A stretch of DNA of 64,000 nt from Arthrobacter sp. CJ23 (GTDB lineage Bacteria > Actinomycetota > Actinomycetes > Actinomycetales > Micrococcaceae): assembly GCF_024741795.1 (NCBI RefSeq), contig NZ_CP102950.1, forward strand, positions 4,092,001 to 4,156,000, given 5' to 3'. The notes below the pieces were generated by a model. The model made no database searches and was not told the DNA's origin. It was given only the letters and a program-made list of their open reading frames with translations. The position numbers were made by a program, and so were the translations under genes. Of the stretch, positions 44,528 through 52,026 are shown piece by piece. Each line of letters starts with the position of its first letter. Within the stretch, counting starts at the first letter, position 1.

Positions 44528-45343
44528 ATGAACGCGCAGAAGCCTGAAGATGTCTACACCCACGGGCACCACGAGTCGGTTGTCCGGGCCCACGCCTCAC
44601 GGACCGCCGAGAACTCCGCGGCGTTCGTTTTGCCCCATCTCACCGCCGGGACGTCAGTGCTCGACGTCGGGTGCGGGCCGGGCAGCATCACCTGCGATTT
44701 CGCGGAGCTCGTGGCGCCGGCACAGGTCATCGGACTGGACCGTTCCGCCGAAGTCCTGGCCCAGGCCACGGCCCTGGCCGCCGAGCGCGGGGTGGCCAAC
44801 GTGGAGTTCCGCACCGGAAACATCTACGATCTCGACTTCGAGGACGAGACCTTCGACCTGGTCCACGCCCACCAGGTCCTGCAGCACCTCACCGATCCCG
44901 TGGCGGCTCTGCGCGAAATGCGCCGCGTGGCCAAGCCCGGGGCGATCGTGGCCGTGCGCGACGCCGACTTCCACGGCATGAGCTGGTACCCGGCCGTCCC
45001 GGAACTCGATGACTGGATGGAGCTGTACCAGAAGATCGCGCGCCGCAACGGGGCCGAGCCCGACGCCGGCCGTCGCCTGGTGTCCTGGGCGCAGCAGGCC
45101 GGTTTTGCCCAGGTGGCGCCCACCAGCAGCAACTGGCTCTACGCCACGGCGCAGCAAAGGGCCTGGCAGTCCCGGGTGTGGAGCGAGCGGGTGCTGCACT
45201 CGGCCTTCGCCGAACAGGCCCTCGAATACGGCTTCGCGAACGAGGCCGACCTCGCCAGGATCGCCGCTGGCTGGCACCGCTGGGGCGCCACGGACGACGG
45301 CTTCTTCCTCATTCCCAACGGGGAGGTCATCGCCCGGGCCTGA
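44528..45343 (+). CDS. Class I SAM-dependent methyltransferase
   Basis: This 271-residue enzyme has the SAM-binding motif VLDVGCGPGSITCDFA near residue 40, the acidic strand end VIGLDRSAEVL near 65, and the post-motif FDLVHAHQVLQHLTDPVAALREMRRV near 120. It is in the UbiE/COQ5-like group; small-molecule substrate unknown. It appears leaderless. The C-terminal part (ERVLHSAFAEQALEYGFANE) is helical and probably forms the substrate lid. It is divergent from LysE. Confidence 0.82.
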   Translation: MNAQKPEDVYTHGHHESVVRAHASRTAENSAAFVLPHLTAGTSVLDVGCGPGSITCDFAELVAPAQVIGLDRSAEVLAQATALAAERGVANVEFRTGNIYDLDFEDETFDLVHAHQVLQHLTDPVAALREMRRVAKPGAIVAVRDADFHGMSWYPAVPELDDWMELYQKIARRNGAEPDAGRRLVSWAQQAGFAQVAPTSSNWLYATAQQRAWQSRVWSERVLHSAFAEQALEYGFANEADLARIAAGWHRWGATDDGFFLIPNGEVIARA

Positions 45344-45461
45344 GCGTGCCTTCCTGCCCGCCCTCCCAAAAAAGTTCCGTCGACCATGTAGAAAACCCCG
45401 CCGCAGTTCCGACCCATGAGTGAAAGCACCCAAACAGGGCGCCCCTCCTAAGGAGTTCGAG

Positions 45462-45821
45462 ATGAAATACATGATCATGATGTTCGGTTCGGCCGAGGGC
45501 ATGATGGAGACCGCCGACCCGGAGTGGGTCAAGGAAATGATCGGGTTCATGATCCAGATCGACAAGGATCTGCGCGATTCCGGCGAGCTCGTCTTCAACG
45601 CCGGCCTGGCCGACGGCAGCACCGCCAAGCTCGTCAAGCAGACCCCCGACGGCGTGATCACCACGGACGGGCCCTACGCCGAGTCGAAGGAATCGCTGAT
45701 CGGCTACTGGGTGGTGGACGTGGCCAGCGAGGAACGTGCCGTGGAGATCTGCTCCAGCATCGTCAAGTACTCGCAGGTGGTGGAGCTGCGCGCCATCCCG
45801 GACGGGCCGCCGGAGGTCTAG
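45462..45821 (+). CDS. YCII/DGPF-domain protein (ECF42 partner)
   Basis: This 119-residue protein has the YCII-related fold with DGPYAESKESLIGYWVV, matching the DGPF(AExK) motif. It resembles the proteins encoded next to ECF42-group sigma factors. Function is unknown; these proteins may sense or bind a small molecule. AAGGAG lies six bases before ATG 45462. It begins 119 bases after the methyltransferase stop and ends 19 bases before the sigma gene, with which it forms a unit. Confidence 0.85.
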   Translation: MKYMIMMFGSAEGMMETADPEWVKEMIGFMIQIDKDLRDSGELVFNAGLADGSTAKLVKQTPDGVITTDGPYAESKESLIGYWVVDVASEERAVEICSSIVKYSQVVELRAIPDGPPEV

Positions 45822-45840
45822 CCATGCTTGCCCGAGCCGC

Positions 45841-47097
45841 TTGACCGCGGCACCACAGCTCGAGGACCTGCTGCGCACGCTCGCGCCGCAGGTCCTTGGC
45901 GTGCTGGCACGCCGGCATGGCCAGTTCGACGCCTGCGAGGACGCCGTCCAGGAAGCGCTGCTGGAGGCCGCCCTGCAGTGGCCCGCGGCCGGCGTTCCGG
46001 AGAACCCGAGGGCCTGGCTGCTGGCGGTGGCATCCCGGCGGCTCGTGGACGAGTGGCGCAGCGAGAGTGCCCGGCGCACCCGGGAGGAACGGGCCGTGGC
46101 GCTGGAACCTGCGCCGCTTGGAGCGCCCGACGACGGGTGGTCACCCGATGCCGGAGCCCCGCCTGACTCCGATGACACGCTCACCCTCCTGTTCCTCTGC
46201 TGTCATCCGGCTTTGTCTGCACCATCCCAGCTTGCACTGACATTGCGGGCGGTGGGCGGGCTGACCACGGCGGAAATCGCCAGCGCCTTCCTGGTCCCGG
46301 AAGCCACCATGGGCCAGCGCATCAGCCGCGCCAAGCAGAACATCAAGAAGGCCGGAGCCCGCTTCGAACTGCCGGAAAGGGACGAGCGCAAGGCGCGGCT
46401 CGGCGTCGTGCTTCACGTCCTGTACCTGATCTTCAACGAAGGCTACGCCGCGAGTTCGGGGCCGTCGCTGCAGCGCGAAGAGCTGACGGCGGAGGCGATC
46501 CGGCTGGCCCGCCTGCTGCACGGGCTGCTGCCGGCCGAGCACGAAGCGGCCGGGCTGCTCGCCCTCATGCTCCTCACGGATTCACGCCGTCCGGCCCGGG
46601 CGCTGGCGGACGGAACGCTGGTGCCCCTGGCCGAACAGGACCGCGGCCTGTGGAACCGGGAGCAGCTCGAGGAAGGCCTGGCCCTGCTGGCCGCAACGCT
46701 GGGCCGCGGCCCCGCTGGTCCCTATCAGCTGCAGGCCGCCATCGCTGCGGTGCACTCGGAGGCCGCCACGGCGGAAGACACCGACTGGCCCCAGATCCTG
46801 GCGCTCTACACGGTGCTTGAGGCCCTCGCCCCCAACCCTGTGGTCACCCTGAACCGCGCGGTGGCGCTGGCCATGGTGGAAGGACCCTCGGCTGGCCTTG
46901 AGCTGCTGGCCGGACTCGACGCCGGGCTGGCCCAGACCCACAGGCTCGACGCCGTCCGCGGGCACCTGCTGGAAATGGCCGGGGATCCGGCGGGTGCCCG
47001 GGCCTCGTTCATGGCCGCGGCGAAGAAGACGGGCAGCCTGCAGGAGCGGCAATATTTGATAGGGAAAGCGTCCAAATTGGGGCCGTTGTCCACATAG
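45841..47097 (+). CDS. ECF42-group RNA polymerase sigma factor with C-terminal TPR-like extension
   Basis: Residues 1-165 contain sigma regions 2 and 4: FDACEDAVQEALLEAALQWP with the -10 recognition helix, and LTTAEIASAFLVPEATMGQRISRAK in region 4. The remaining about 240 residues are a helical repeat extension (LYLIFNEGYAASSGPSLQR, RAVALAMVEGPSAGLELL) characteristic of ECF42 proteins, which lack a classical anti-sigma factor. The start is TTG 45841, the only in-frame codon after the DGPF gene stop; a tiny ATG frame at 45824 is out of phase. The pair probably activates its own operon through the C-terminal extension. Confidence 0.85.
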   Translation: MTAAPQLEDLLRTLAPQVLGVLARRHGQFDACEDAVQEALLEAALQWPAAGVPENPRAWLLAVASRRLVDEWRSESARRTREERAVALEPAPLGAPDDGWSPDAGAPPDSDDTLTLLFLCCHPALSAPSQLALTLRAVGGLTTAEIASAFLVPEATMGQRISRAKQNIKKAGARFELPERDERKARLGVVLHVLYLIFNEGYAASSGPSLQREELTAEAIRLARLLHGLLPAEHEAAGLLALMLLTDSRRPARALADGTLVPLAEQDRGLWNREQLEEGLALLAATLGRGPAGPYQLQAAIAAVHSEAATAEDTDWPQILALYTVLEALAPNPVVTLNRAVALAMVEGPSAGLELLAGLDAGLAQTHRLDAVRGHLLEMAGDPAGARASFMAAAKKTGSLQERQYLIGKASKLGPLST

Positions 47098-47133
47098 CGA
47101 AAGTGGTCTCTGCCGGCAGCGGGGTGCCGTCTC

Positions 47134-47139
47134 TAGGCT
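47134..47139 (+). promoter_or_regulatory. -10 element of a probable leaderless antitoxin transcript
   Basis: TAGGCT ends six bases before ATG 47146, the same geometry as at 56068. Confidence 0.5.
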
Positions 47140-47145
47140 CGTTTC

Positions 47146-47484
47146 ATGAGTTACTACTACGCAGACGAGCCTCCCCCCTTCTACTCGGCGGAGCCTTACT
47201 TCGCGGAGGTTGACCAAGTAGACTTGGTCAACATGGGGCAATACAACGTCCAAGATGCCAAGACCCGCCTTTCCGAGCTCCTCAACAAGGTTGAGCGCGG
47301 CGAGGATGTGGTGATCGCGAAGGCCGGGCGGCCTGTCGCCCGGCTTGTCAAGGTTGAGCGGCCTACCAAACGGCGCCTCGGATTCGTCAAGGGCCGGCTC
47401 CCGGAAGACTTCCTCGAGCCCATGGGTGAGGAGGACCTTGCACAATGGGAAGGACCGCTTACCTCCTCGACACCCATGTCCTAG
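47146..47484 (+). CDS. Phd/YefM-type antitoxin
   Basis: This protein of up to 112 residues has the Phd/YefM core from residue 31: MGQYNVQDAKTRLSELLNKV, then GEDVVIAKAGRPVARLVKV, and a toxin-binding tail with DFLEPMGEEDLAQWEG. ATG 47146 is supported by a TAGGCT box six bases upstream and by high-GC third positions in the first 30 codons (MSYYYADEPPPFYSAEPYF). ATG 47233 is an alternative start that would give 83 residues and lies directly after a perfect palindrome. It overlaps the toxin gene by 40 bases. The antitoxin neutralises the toxin and usually autoregulates the pair. Confidence 0.85.
   Translation: MSYYYADEPPPFYSAEPYFAEVDQVDLVNMGQYNVQDAKTRLSELLNKVERGEDVVIAKAGRPVARLVKVERPTKRRLGFVKGRLPEDFLEPMGEEDLAQWEGPLTSSTPMS
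47209..47232. promoter_or_regulatory. Perfect 24-bp palindrome at the antitoxin core start
   Basis: Arms GTTGACCAAGT (47209-47219) and ACTTGGTCAAC (47222-47232) flank AG and end next to ATG 47233. It may be the autoregulatory operator of the toxin-antitoxin pair, or a hairpin in the mRNA. Confidence 0.65.
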
Positions 47485-47843
47485 CCTGGGCACTCACCGA
47501 ACCACGGAAGCTCTCGGCCAGGGCCCGCCGCGTCATCCAGTCGCTGGACCACCACCTGGTGGCGTCGGCGGCCACTGCCTACGAGCTCGGCTACAAGCAC
47601 CGGCTGGGGCGGCTTCCCGAGCTGGATGGCCTTCTTCTGGGGTATTCCCGCCACATCGCCGAACTCTGCAATGAAGAACTGTCCATCAATGGAGCGCATG
47701 CACTGACCGCGGGGCAGCTCGATTGGGAGCACCGGGATCCCTTCGACAGGATGATCGCGTCCCAGGCCATAGTCGAGTCGATGGTGATCATCACCGCGGA
47801 CCCGGTGTTTCACGAGTTCCCGTTGGTGGAGGCTCTTTGGTAG
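47445..47843 (+). CDS. PIN-domain toxin (VapC-like)
   Basis: This 132-residue PIN domain ribonuclease has the acidic catalytic residues: LLDTHVLAWAL (D near residue 9), the E in ATAYELGYKHRLG near 45, and DPFDRMIASQAI near 98 with ITADPVFHEF at the end. It would cleave RNA when freed from its antitoxin. It overlaps the antitoxin gene by 40 bases, as is usual for such pairs. GGGAAGGACC lies before ATG 47445. No other TA pair is seen in the window. Confidence 0.88.
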   Translation: MGRTAYLLDTHVLAWALTEPRKLSARARRVIQSLDHHLVASAATAYELGYKHRLGRLPELDGLLLGYSRHIAELCNEELSINGAHALTAGQLDWEHRDPFDRMIASQAIVESMVIITADPVFHEFPLVEALW

Positions 47844-47898
47844 CTGGCTGGAACGTGGCGCTGCCCGAGCTTCGTTGCCGGTAGCAGGCGCGGCCACT

Positions 47899-48972
47899 TC
47901 ACCAGCCGCCGCGCGTCGGCGTGTGTCCCTTTCGGGCATCGTCGGGCATCGACATTTCGGCCCGCAGTCCAAGGAGCCGGATCGGCCGGTCCGGCTCGAT
48001 TCCTGCTGTGAGGTCCAGGGCCCGCGCGAGGATTTCCTCCCGGTCGAATGTCTCGGGGATCTTCCTTCCGTAGGTCTTGGTGAAGAACGGCGCGTACCGG
48101 ACCTTGAGCGTCAGCCCGACCACCGGCCGCCCTTCGGCCACAACATCCTCAAGTACGCGCGCCGTCAACTCCCTTACGGCGTCGTCGACCTGGGCGGGCT
48201 CGGTCAAATCCTGCTGGAAAGTGGTCTCCCGGCCGTGCCCGCGCGCAACCCACGGGGTGTCGTCCACAACGCTGGCTCCGTCCCCGCGTCCGAGCTGTGC
48301 ATACCAAGGACCCATCTTCGGGCCGAACTCCGGGACCAGGCTCTGGGGGTCGGACGCGGCGAGTTCGGCGACCGTGTTGATGCCGAGTTTGGCCAGCCGG
48401 CTCGACACCCTGGTTCCGACGCCCCACAGGTCAATGGTGGGCCGGCTGCCCATGACGTCGAGCCAGTTCTCGGCAGTGAGACGGAAGACACCAGCCGGTT
48501 TGCCGAAACCCGTGGCGACTTTGGCCCGGACCAGTGTGTCGCCGATGCCAACACTGCAATGCAGCTCGGTTCGCTCCAGCACGGCGGCCTGCACCTGCCG
48601 GGCGTAGGCTTCCGGGTTCTCGGCCTCTATGCCCATAAAAGCTTCATCCCAGCCCAGCACCTGCACGGTCGCGCCCGGCTGCGCGCGCAGTGTCGCCATC
48701 ACTATGTCTGACGCCGCGAGGTAAGCCTCCTGATCGACGGGCAGGATCACGGCGTCGGGCACTTTCCGGGCTGCGAGGCGCAGTGGCATTCCGGAACCCA
48801 CGCCGAACGCCCTGGCTTCGTAGGATGCCGTGGACACCACAGCACGTTCCGTGGGATCCCCTCGGCCGCCGACAATGATCGGCTTGCCCGCCAGCTCAGG
48901 CCGCCGGAGCACTTCGACCGCCGCGATGAACTGGTCGAGATCGACGTGCAGCACCCACCGGATTCCGCTCAC
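47899..48972 (-). CDS. Y-family DNA polymerase IV, DinB2-like
   Basis: This 357-residue translesion polymerase has the metal-binding HVDLDQFIAAVE, then SYEARAFGVGSGMPLR, VLGWDEAFMGIE (second catalytic DE) and CSVGIGDTLVRAKVATGFGKP, followed by the helix-hairpin thumb and little finger (VGLTLKVRYAPFFTKTYGRK). The residue at the steric-gate position, usually Phe or Tyr, is Ile, as in the ribonucleotide-tolerant mycobacterial DinB2 group. It lacks the C-terminal beta-clamp motif I would recognise. GTG 48972 is preferred to an upstream start at 49059 because upstream residues are Arg-rich and overlap the divergent promoter region. Confidence 0.85.
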   Translation of the reverse strand: MSGIRWVLHVDLDQFIAAVEVLRRPELAGKPIIVGGRGDPTERAVVSTASYEARAFGVGSGMPLRLAARKVPDAVILPVDQEAYLAASDIVMATLRAQPGATVQVLGWDEAFMGIEAENPEAYARQVQAAVLERTELHCSVGIGDTLVRAKVATGFGKPAGVFRLTAENWLDVMGSRPTIDLWGVGTRVSSRLAKLGINTVAELAASDPQSLVPEFGPKMGPWYAQLGRGDGASVVDDTPWVARGHGRETTFQQDLTEPAQVDDAVRELTARVLEDVVAEGRPVVGLTLKVRYAPFFTKTYGRKIPETFDREEILARALDLTAGIEPDRPIRLLGLRAEMSMPDDARKGHTPTRGGW

Positions 48973-49067
48973 GCCACCAGTCTGCCGCAAACGCCTCTGC
49001 GAAGCATCGGTTCTCCGAGGAGCTTGGCCCCGCGTCCGTGGCACCCGCTTCACCGGCATAAGCTGAG

Positions 49068-49694
49068 ATGGTGCAGTTTTCCCTTTGGCTGGCCCTGGTA
49101 GGCGCCGGCACCCTCATCAGTTTCACGCCCGGCGCCGGCGCCATCTCCACCATGAGCAATTCGTTGAACTCCGGGTTCCGCCGCTCCATCTGGGGAGTCC
49201 TGGGCCAGCAGGCGGCCCTGGTCATCCACATTGTGATCGTGGCCCTCGGCGTGGGCGTCCTGGTCTCCAGCTCACCCGTGATCTTCAACGTGATCCGCTA
49301 CGCCGGCGCAGCGTACCTCGTGTACATGGGCATCCGGCAGTTCCTGCACCGGCCGGACCTGGACAAGGAGAAGGTCGAGGCCCGGCGGAACGAGCCGGCC
49401 TGGTCCATGTTCCAGCGCGGCGTCTGGGTCAACCTGCTCAACCCCAAGGCGATCGTCTTCTTCTTGGCGTTCATGCCGCAGTTCATCCGCCCGGACCAGC
49501 CGCTCATCCCGCAGTACGCCGTACTCAGTGTCACGATTGTGCTCATCGACATCGCCGTCATGTGGTTCTTCTTCGCCCTGGCGGCCCGCTCCTTCCAGCG
49601 CTTCACCCACAACGAGCATGGCCAGAAGGTCCTCAACCGGACCTTCGGAGTGCTGTTCGTGCTGGTGGGCGTGCTCCTCGCCGCCATCCATTAG
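49068..49694 (+). CDS. LysE/RhtB-family exporter (second copy)
   Basis: This 208-residue protein has about six helices, the opening LWLALVGAGTLISFTPGAGAISTM with a TPGAGA variant of the TPGP motif, and the central GVWVNLLNPKAIVFFLAFMPQFI (NPKA). It is similar in family to the LysE protein at 43764-44405 but not a close duplicate. It probably exports an amino acid or small amine. The start is divergent from the polymerase gene; ATAAGC and a GAG precede ATG 49068. It is convergent with the LacI gene that follows. Confidence 0.87.
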   Translation: MVQFSLWLALVGAGTLISFTPGAGAISTMSNSLNSGFRRSIWGVLGQQAALVIHIVIVALGVGVLVSSSPVIFNVIRYAGAAYLVYMGIRQFLHRPDLDKEKVEARRNEPAWSMFQRGVWVNLLNPKAIVFFLAFMPQFIRPDQPLIPQYAVLSVTIVLIDIAVMWFFFALAARSFQRFTHNEHGQKVLNRTFGVLFVLVGVLLAAIH

Positions 49695-49725
49695 GAGTCC
49701 GGAGCCCCTTGGACCGAGGCCGGCC

Positions 49726-50817
49726 CTACGCCGTGGAGCCGCGCACCACCAGCGAACTCTCCAGCGTGAGCTGCGGCTGTTCCAGCACCCGGCCCTCCAT
49801 GAGCCCGCGGAGCTGTTCGCCGGCTTTGAGGCCCAGCGGCGTGGCCGGCAGGTGCACGCTGGTGAGGCCCGGGTTGGACGTGGCTGAGTACGGCAGGTCG
49901 TCGAAGCCCGCCACGGCCAGCTCCTCCGGGATGCGGACCCCGGCAACCCGCGCTTCCTGCAGCACGCCATAGGCGTGCGTGTCCGTACTGCAGACGACGG
50001 CGGTGACCCCGGCCTGCTGCCACTGCGGCCAGGCTGCCGCGAACGCGACGGCGGCCGCCCCGACGTCGATGGTGGTGCTGATGATGTGCTCATCGGCCAC
50101 GGTGATCCCGCAGGCGGCGGCCTCATCCAGGAACGCGGCACGGCGGATCTCGAACGTTGCTGTGCCCGTGACGCTGTCCACGTAGGCCACGCGCCGGTGC
50201 CCCATGGCGGCCAGGTGCGCCGCCAGTTCGCGGGCACCATTGGCGACGTCAAGGTTCACCGACGGGGCATACCCTTCCAGGCCCGGCGCGTCCAGGAGCA
50301 CCATGGGCCCTGCCACGGACAACTCCTCCAGGAACCCGGCGCTGGGTGCGTCCACCAACAGGCCCGCGGGACGGAGGGCCAGGAGCTTGCGGACGTCGTC
50401 GGCCCGGGGGAACTCGCCGGCATCGGTCACGGAAAGCAGGAGCTGGTAGTCGGACCCCAGCGATTCGCGGACGCCCGCAATGACCTTGGCAAAGAAGGGG
50501 TTGGCGATGTCCGGGGCTACCAGGATCACGATGGAACTGACCCCCTTGGACAGGGAACTTCCGATGCTGTCCACCACGTAGCCGAGTTCGGCGATCGCCT
50601 GGCGGACGCGGGAGACGTTGTCGTCGGAGACGCGGCCCTGAGTCTTCCCGTTGGCCACGAGGGACACCGTGGCCGTGGAGACTCCGGCCCGGGCGGCCAC
50701 AATCGCCGCGGTGACGCGGTGCGCACGGGCGGCGGATGGTCCACCAGCAGCGGCCGGTCCCCCAGCAGGGGCGGGTCCACCAGCAGGGGGCTGCTGCACT
50801 CGTTCCGCGGGTTCCAT
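49726..50817 (-). CDS. LacI-family regulator of the nucleoside operon
   Basis: This 363-residue regulator has a proline/glycine-rich N-terminal stretch, then the LacI helix-turn-helix (TAAIVAARAGVSTATVSLVANG) and the effector domain (VIVILVAPDIANPFFAKVIAG-like segment, IVILVAPDIANPFFAKV). The effector pocket segment LAVAGFDDLPYSATSNPGLTSVH is typical. ATG 50817 is preferred to an upstream frame start. It is divergent from the nucleoside hydrolase gene and has two matching operators between them. A ribose or nucleoside ligand is inferred. Confidence 0.87.
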   Translation of the reverse strand: MEPAERVQQPPAGGPAPAGGPAAAGGPSAARAHRVTAAIVAARAGVSTATVSLVANGKTQGRVSDDNVSRVRQAIAELGYVVDSIGSSLSKGVSSIVILVAPDIANPFFAKVIAGVRESLGSDYQLLLSVTDAGEFPRADDVRKLLALRPAGLLVDAPSAGFLEELSVAGPMVLLDAPGLEGYAPSVNLDVANGARELAAHLAAMGHRRVAYVDSVTGTATFEIRRAAFLDEAAACGITVADEHIISTTIDVGAAAVAFAAAWPQWQQAGVTAVVCSTDTHAYGVLQEARVAGVRIPEELAVAGFDDLPYSATSNPGLTSVHLPATPLGLKAGEQLRGLMEGRVLEQPQLTLESSLVVRGSTA

Positions 50818-50863
50818 GCATCGATCGTAGCCGGGATTTCGCCACTTCTGCTGCCGCAAGGCA

Positions 50864-50901
50864 TCAAGCGCTTGACGCAATCTACGTTAAGCGCTTGACG
50901 T
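50864..50901. promoter_or_regulatory. Two LacI-type operators in the nucleoside-operon promoter
   Basis: TCAAGCGCTTGA (50864-50875) is a perfect 12-base palindrome. ACGTTAAGCGCTTGACGT (50884-50901) is an 18-base palindrome with one mismatched pair. Both contain AAGCGCTT, with centres 23 bases apart. The second covers a possible -35 TTGACG (50895-50900) facing CAAGAT at 50919-50924. Confidence 0.78.
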
Positions 50902-50979
50902 AATGGGCATTGCGGTGCCAAGATCTCTCTGAATGACCTAGCGCCCTGCCTGGCAGGCCCCAATGACGTGGAGATGAAC

Positions 50980-52026
50980 ATGGATCCCAACACCATGACC
51001 CCTGAACGCAAGAAGATCATCCTGGACTGCGACCCCGGACATGACGATGCGGTGGCGCTGCTCCTGGCGCACGGCAACCCGGACATCGAGCTGCTCGCCG
51101 TCACCACCGTGGTGGGCAACCAGACCCTCGAAAAGGTCACCCGCAACGCCCTCTCGGTAGGCACCATCGCCGGCATCACCGGTGTCCCCTTCGCCGCCGG
51201 CTGCGCCCGGCCCCTGGTCCGCACCATCGAAACCGCGCCGTCCATCCACGGCGAGACCGGCATGGACGGCCCCGCCCAGCTCGAGTCCACCATCGAGCTG
51301 GACCCGCGCCACGCCGTCGACCTCATCATCGAGACGATCATGGCCCACGAGCCCGGCACGGTCACCCTGGTCCCCACCGGCGGCCTCACCAACATCGCCC
51401 TGGCTGCGCGCAAGGAACCCCGCATCGTTGAACGCGTGAAGGAAGTCGTCCTCATGGGCGGCGGCTACCACGTGGGCAACTGGAGCGCCGTGGCCGAATT
51501 CAACATCATCATCGACCCCGAGGCCGCGCACATCGTGTTCAACGAGAAGTGGCCCGTGGTGATGGTCGGCCTGGACCTCACGCACCAGGCTCTGGCCACC
51601 CCGGAGGTCGTCGAGAGGATCGCCGCTGTGGGCACCAAGCCGGCCCAGTTCGTGATGGAACTGATGGAGTTCTTCACCCAGGCCTACAAGGACGCCCAGG
51701 GCTTCGACTACCCGCCGGTGCACGATCCCTGCGCCGTGGCCTACGTCATCGATCCCACCGTCATGACCACGCGCAAGGTCCCCGTGGACATCGAACTGCA
51801 GGGCAAGCTCACGCTCGGCATGACCGTGGCCGATTTCCGCGCCCCGGCACCCGAAGACTGCCACACCTCCGTAGCCGTCGACCTTGACCACGAAAAGTTC
51901 TGGAACCTCGTCACGGACGCCCTCGTCCGCATCGGCGAGCCCGGTGAGCCCCGCGAGCCCGGCACCGCCGCGCCAGCCGCCGCAGCACCGGCCGTCGCAG
52001 CCGCAGCAACCGCGGAGGCCAAGTAA
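50980..52026 (+). CDS. Nucleoside hydrolase (IU-family)
   Basis: This enzyme of about 348 residues should cleave ribonucleosides to free base and ribose. It has the calcium site IILDCDPGHDDAVALLLAHG at the start, VTTVVGNQTLEKVTRNAL, VLMGGGYHVGNWSAVAEFN and the C-terminal VHDPCAVAYVIDP (second calcium-binding Asp). The final about 35 residues are Ala/Pro-rich and may be disordered. GTGGAG before ATG 50980 supports this start; ATG 50974 and GTG 50968 are alternatives. It is the first gene of the operon; its TAA overlaps the start of the transporter gene. Confidence 0.88.
   Translation: MDPNTMTPERKKIILDCDPGHDDAVALLLAHGNPDIELLAVTTVVGNQTLEKVTRNALSVGTIAGITGVPFAAGCARPLVRTIETAPSIHGETGMDGPAQLESTIELDPRHAVDLIIETIMAHEPGTVTLVPTGGLTNIALAARKEPRIVERVKEVVLMGGGYHVGNWSAVAEFNIIIDPEAAHIVFNEKWPVVMVGLDLTHQALATPEVVERIAAVGTKPAQFVMELMEFFTQAYKDAQGFDYPPVHDPCAVAYVIDPTVMTTRKVPVDIELQGKLTLGMTVADFRAPAPEDCHTSVAVDLDHEKFWNLVTDALVRIGEPGEPREPGTAAPAAAAPAVAAAATAEAK

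Noticed and set aside
41919..44531. An 870-codon plus-strand open frame opposite the permease and LysE genes
   Set aside because: The opposite strand carries two genes with clear family motifs; this frame is low-complexity (RH/GQ-rich) and has no ribosome site.
45824..45844. ATG at 45824 as start of the sigma factor
   Set aside because: It is out of frame and ends after six codons; the in-frame TTG 45841 gives the family N-terminus.
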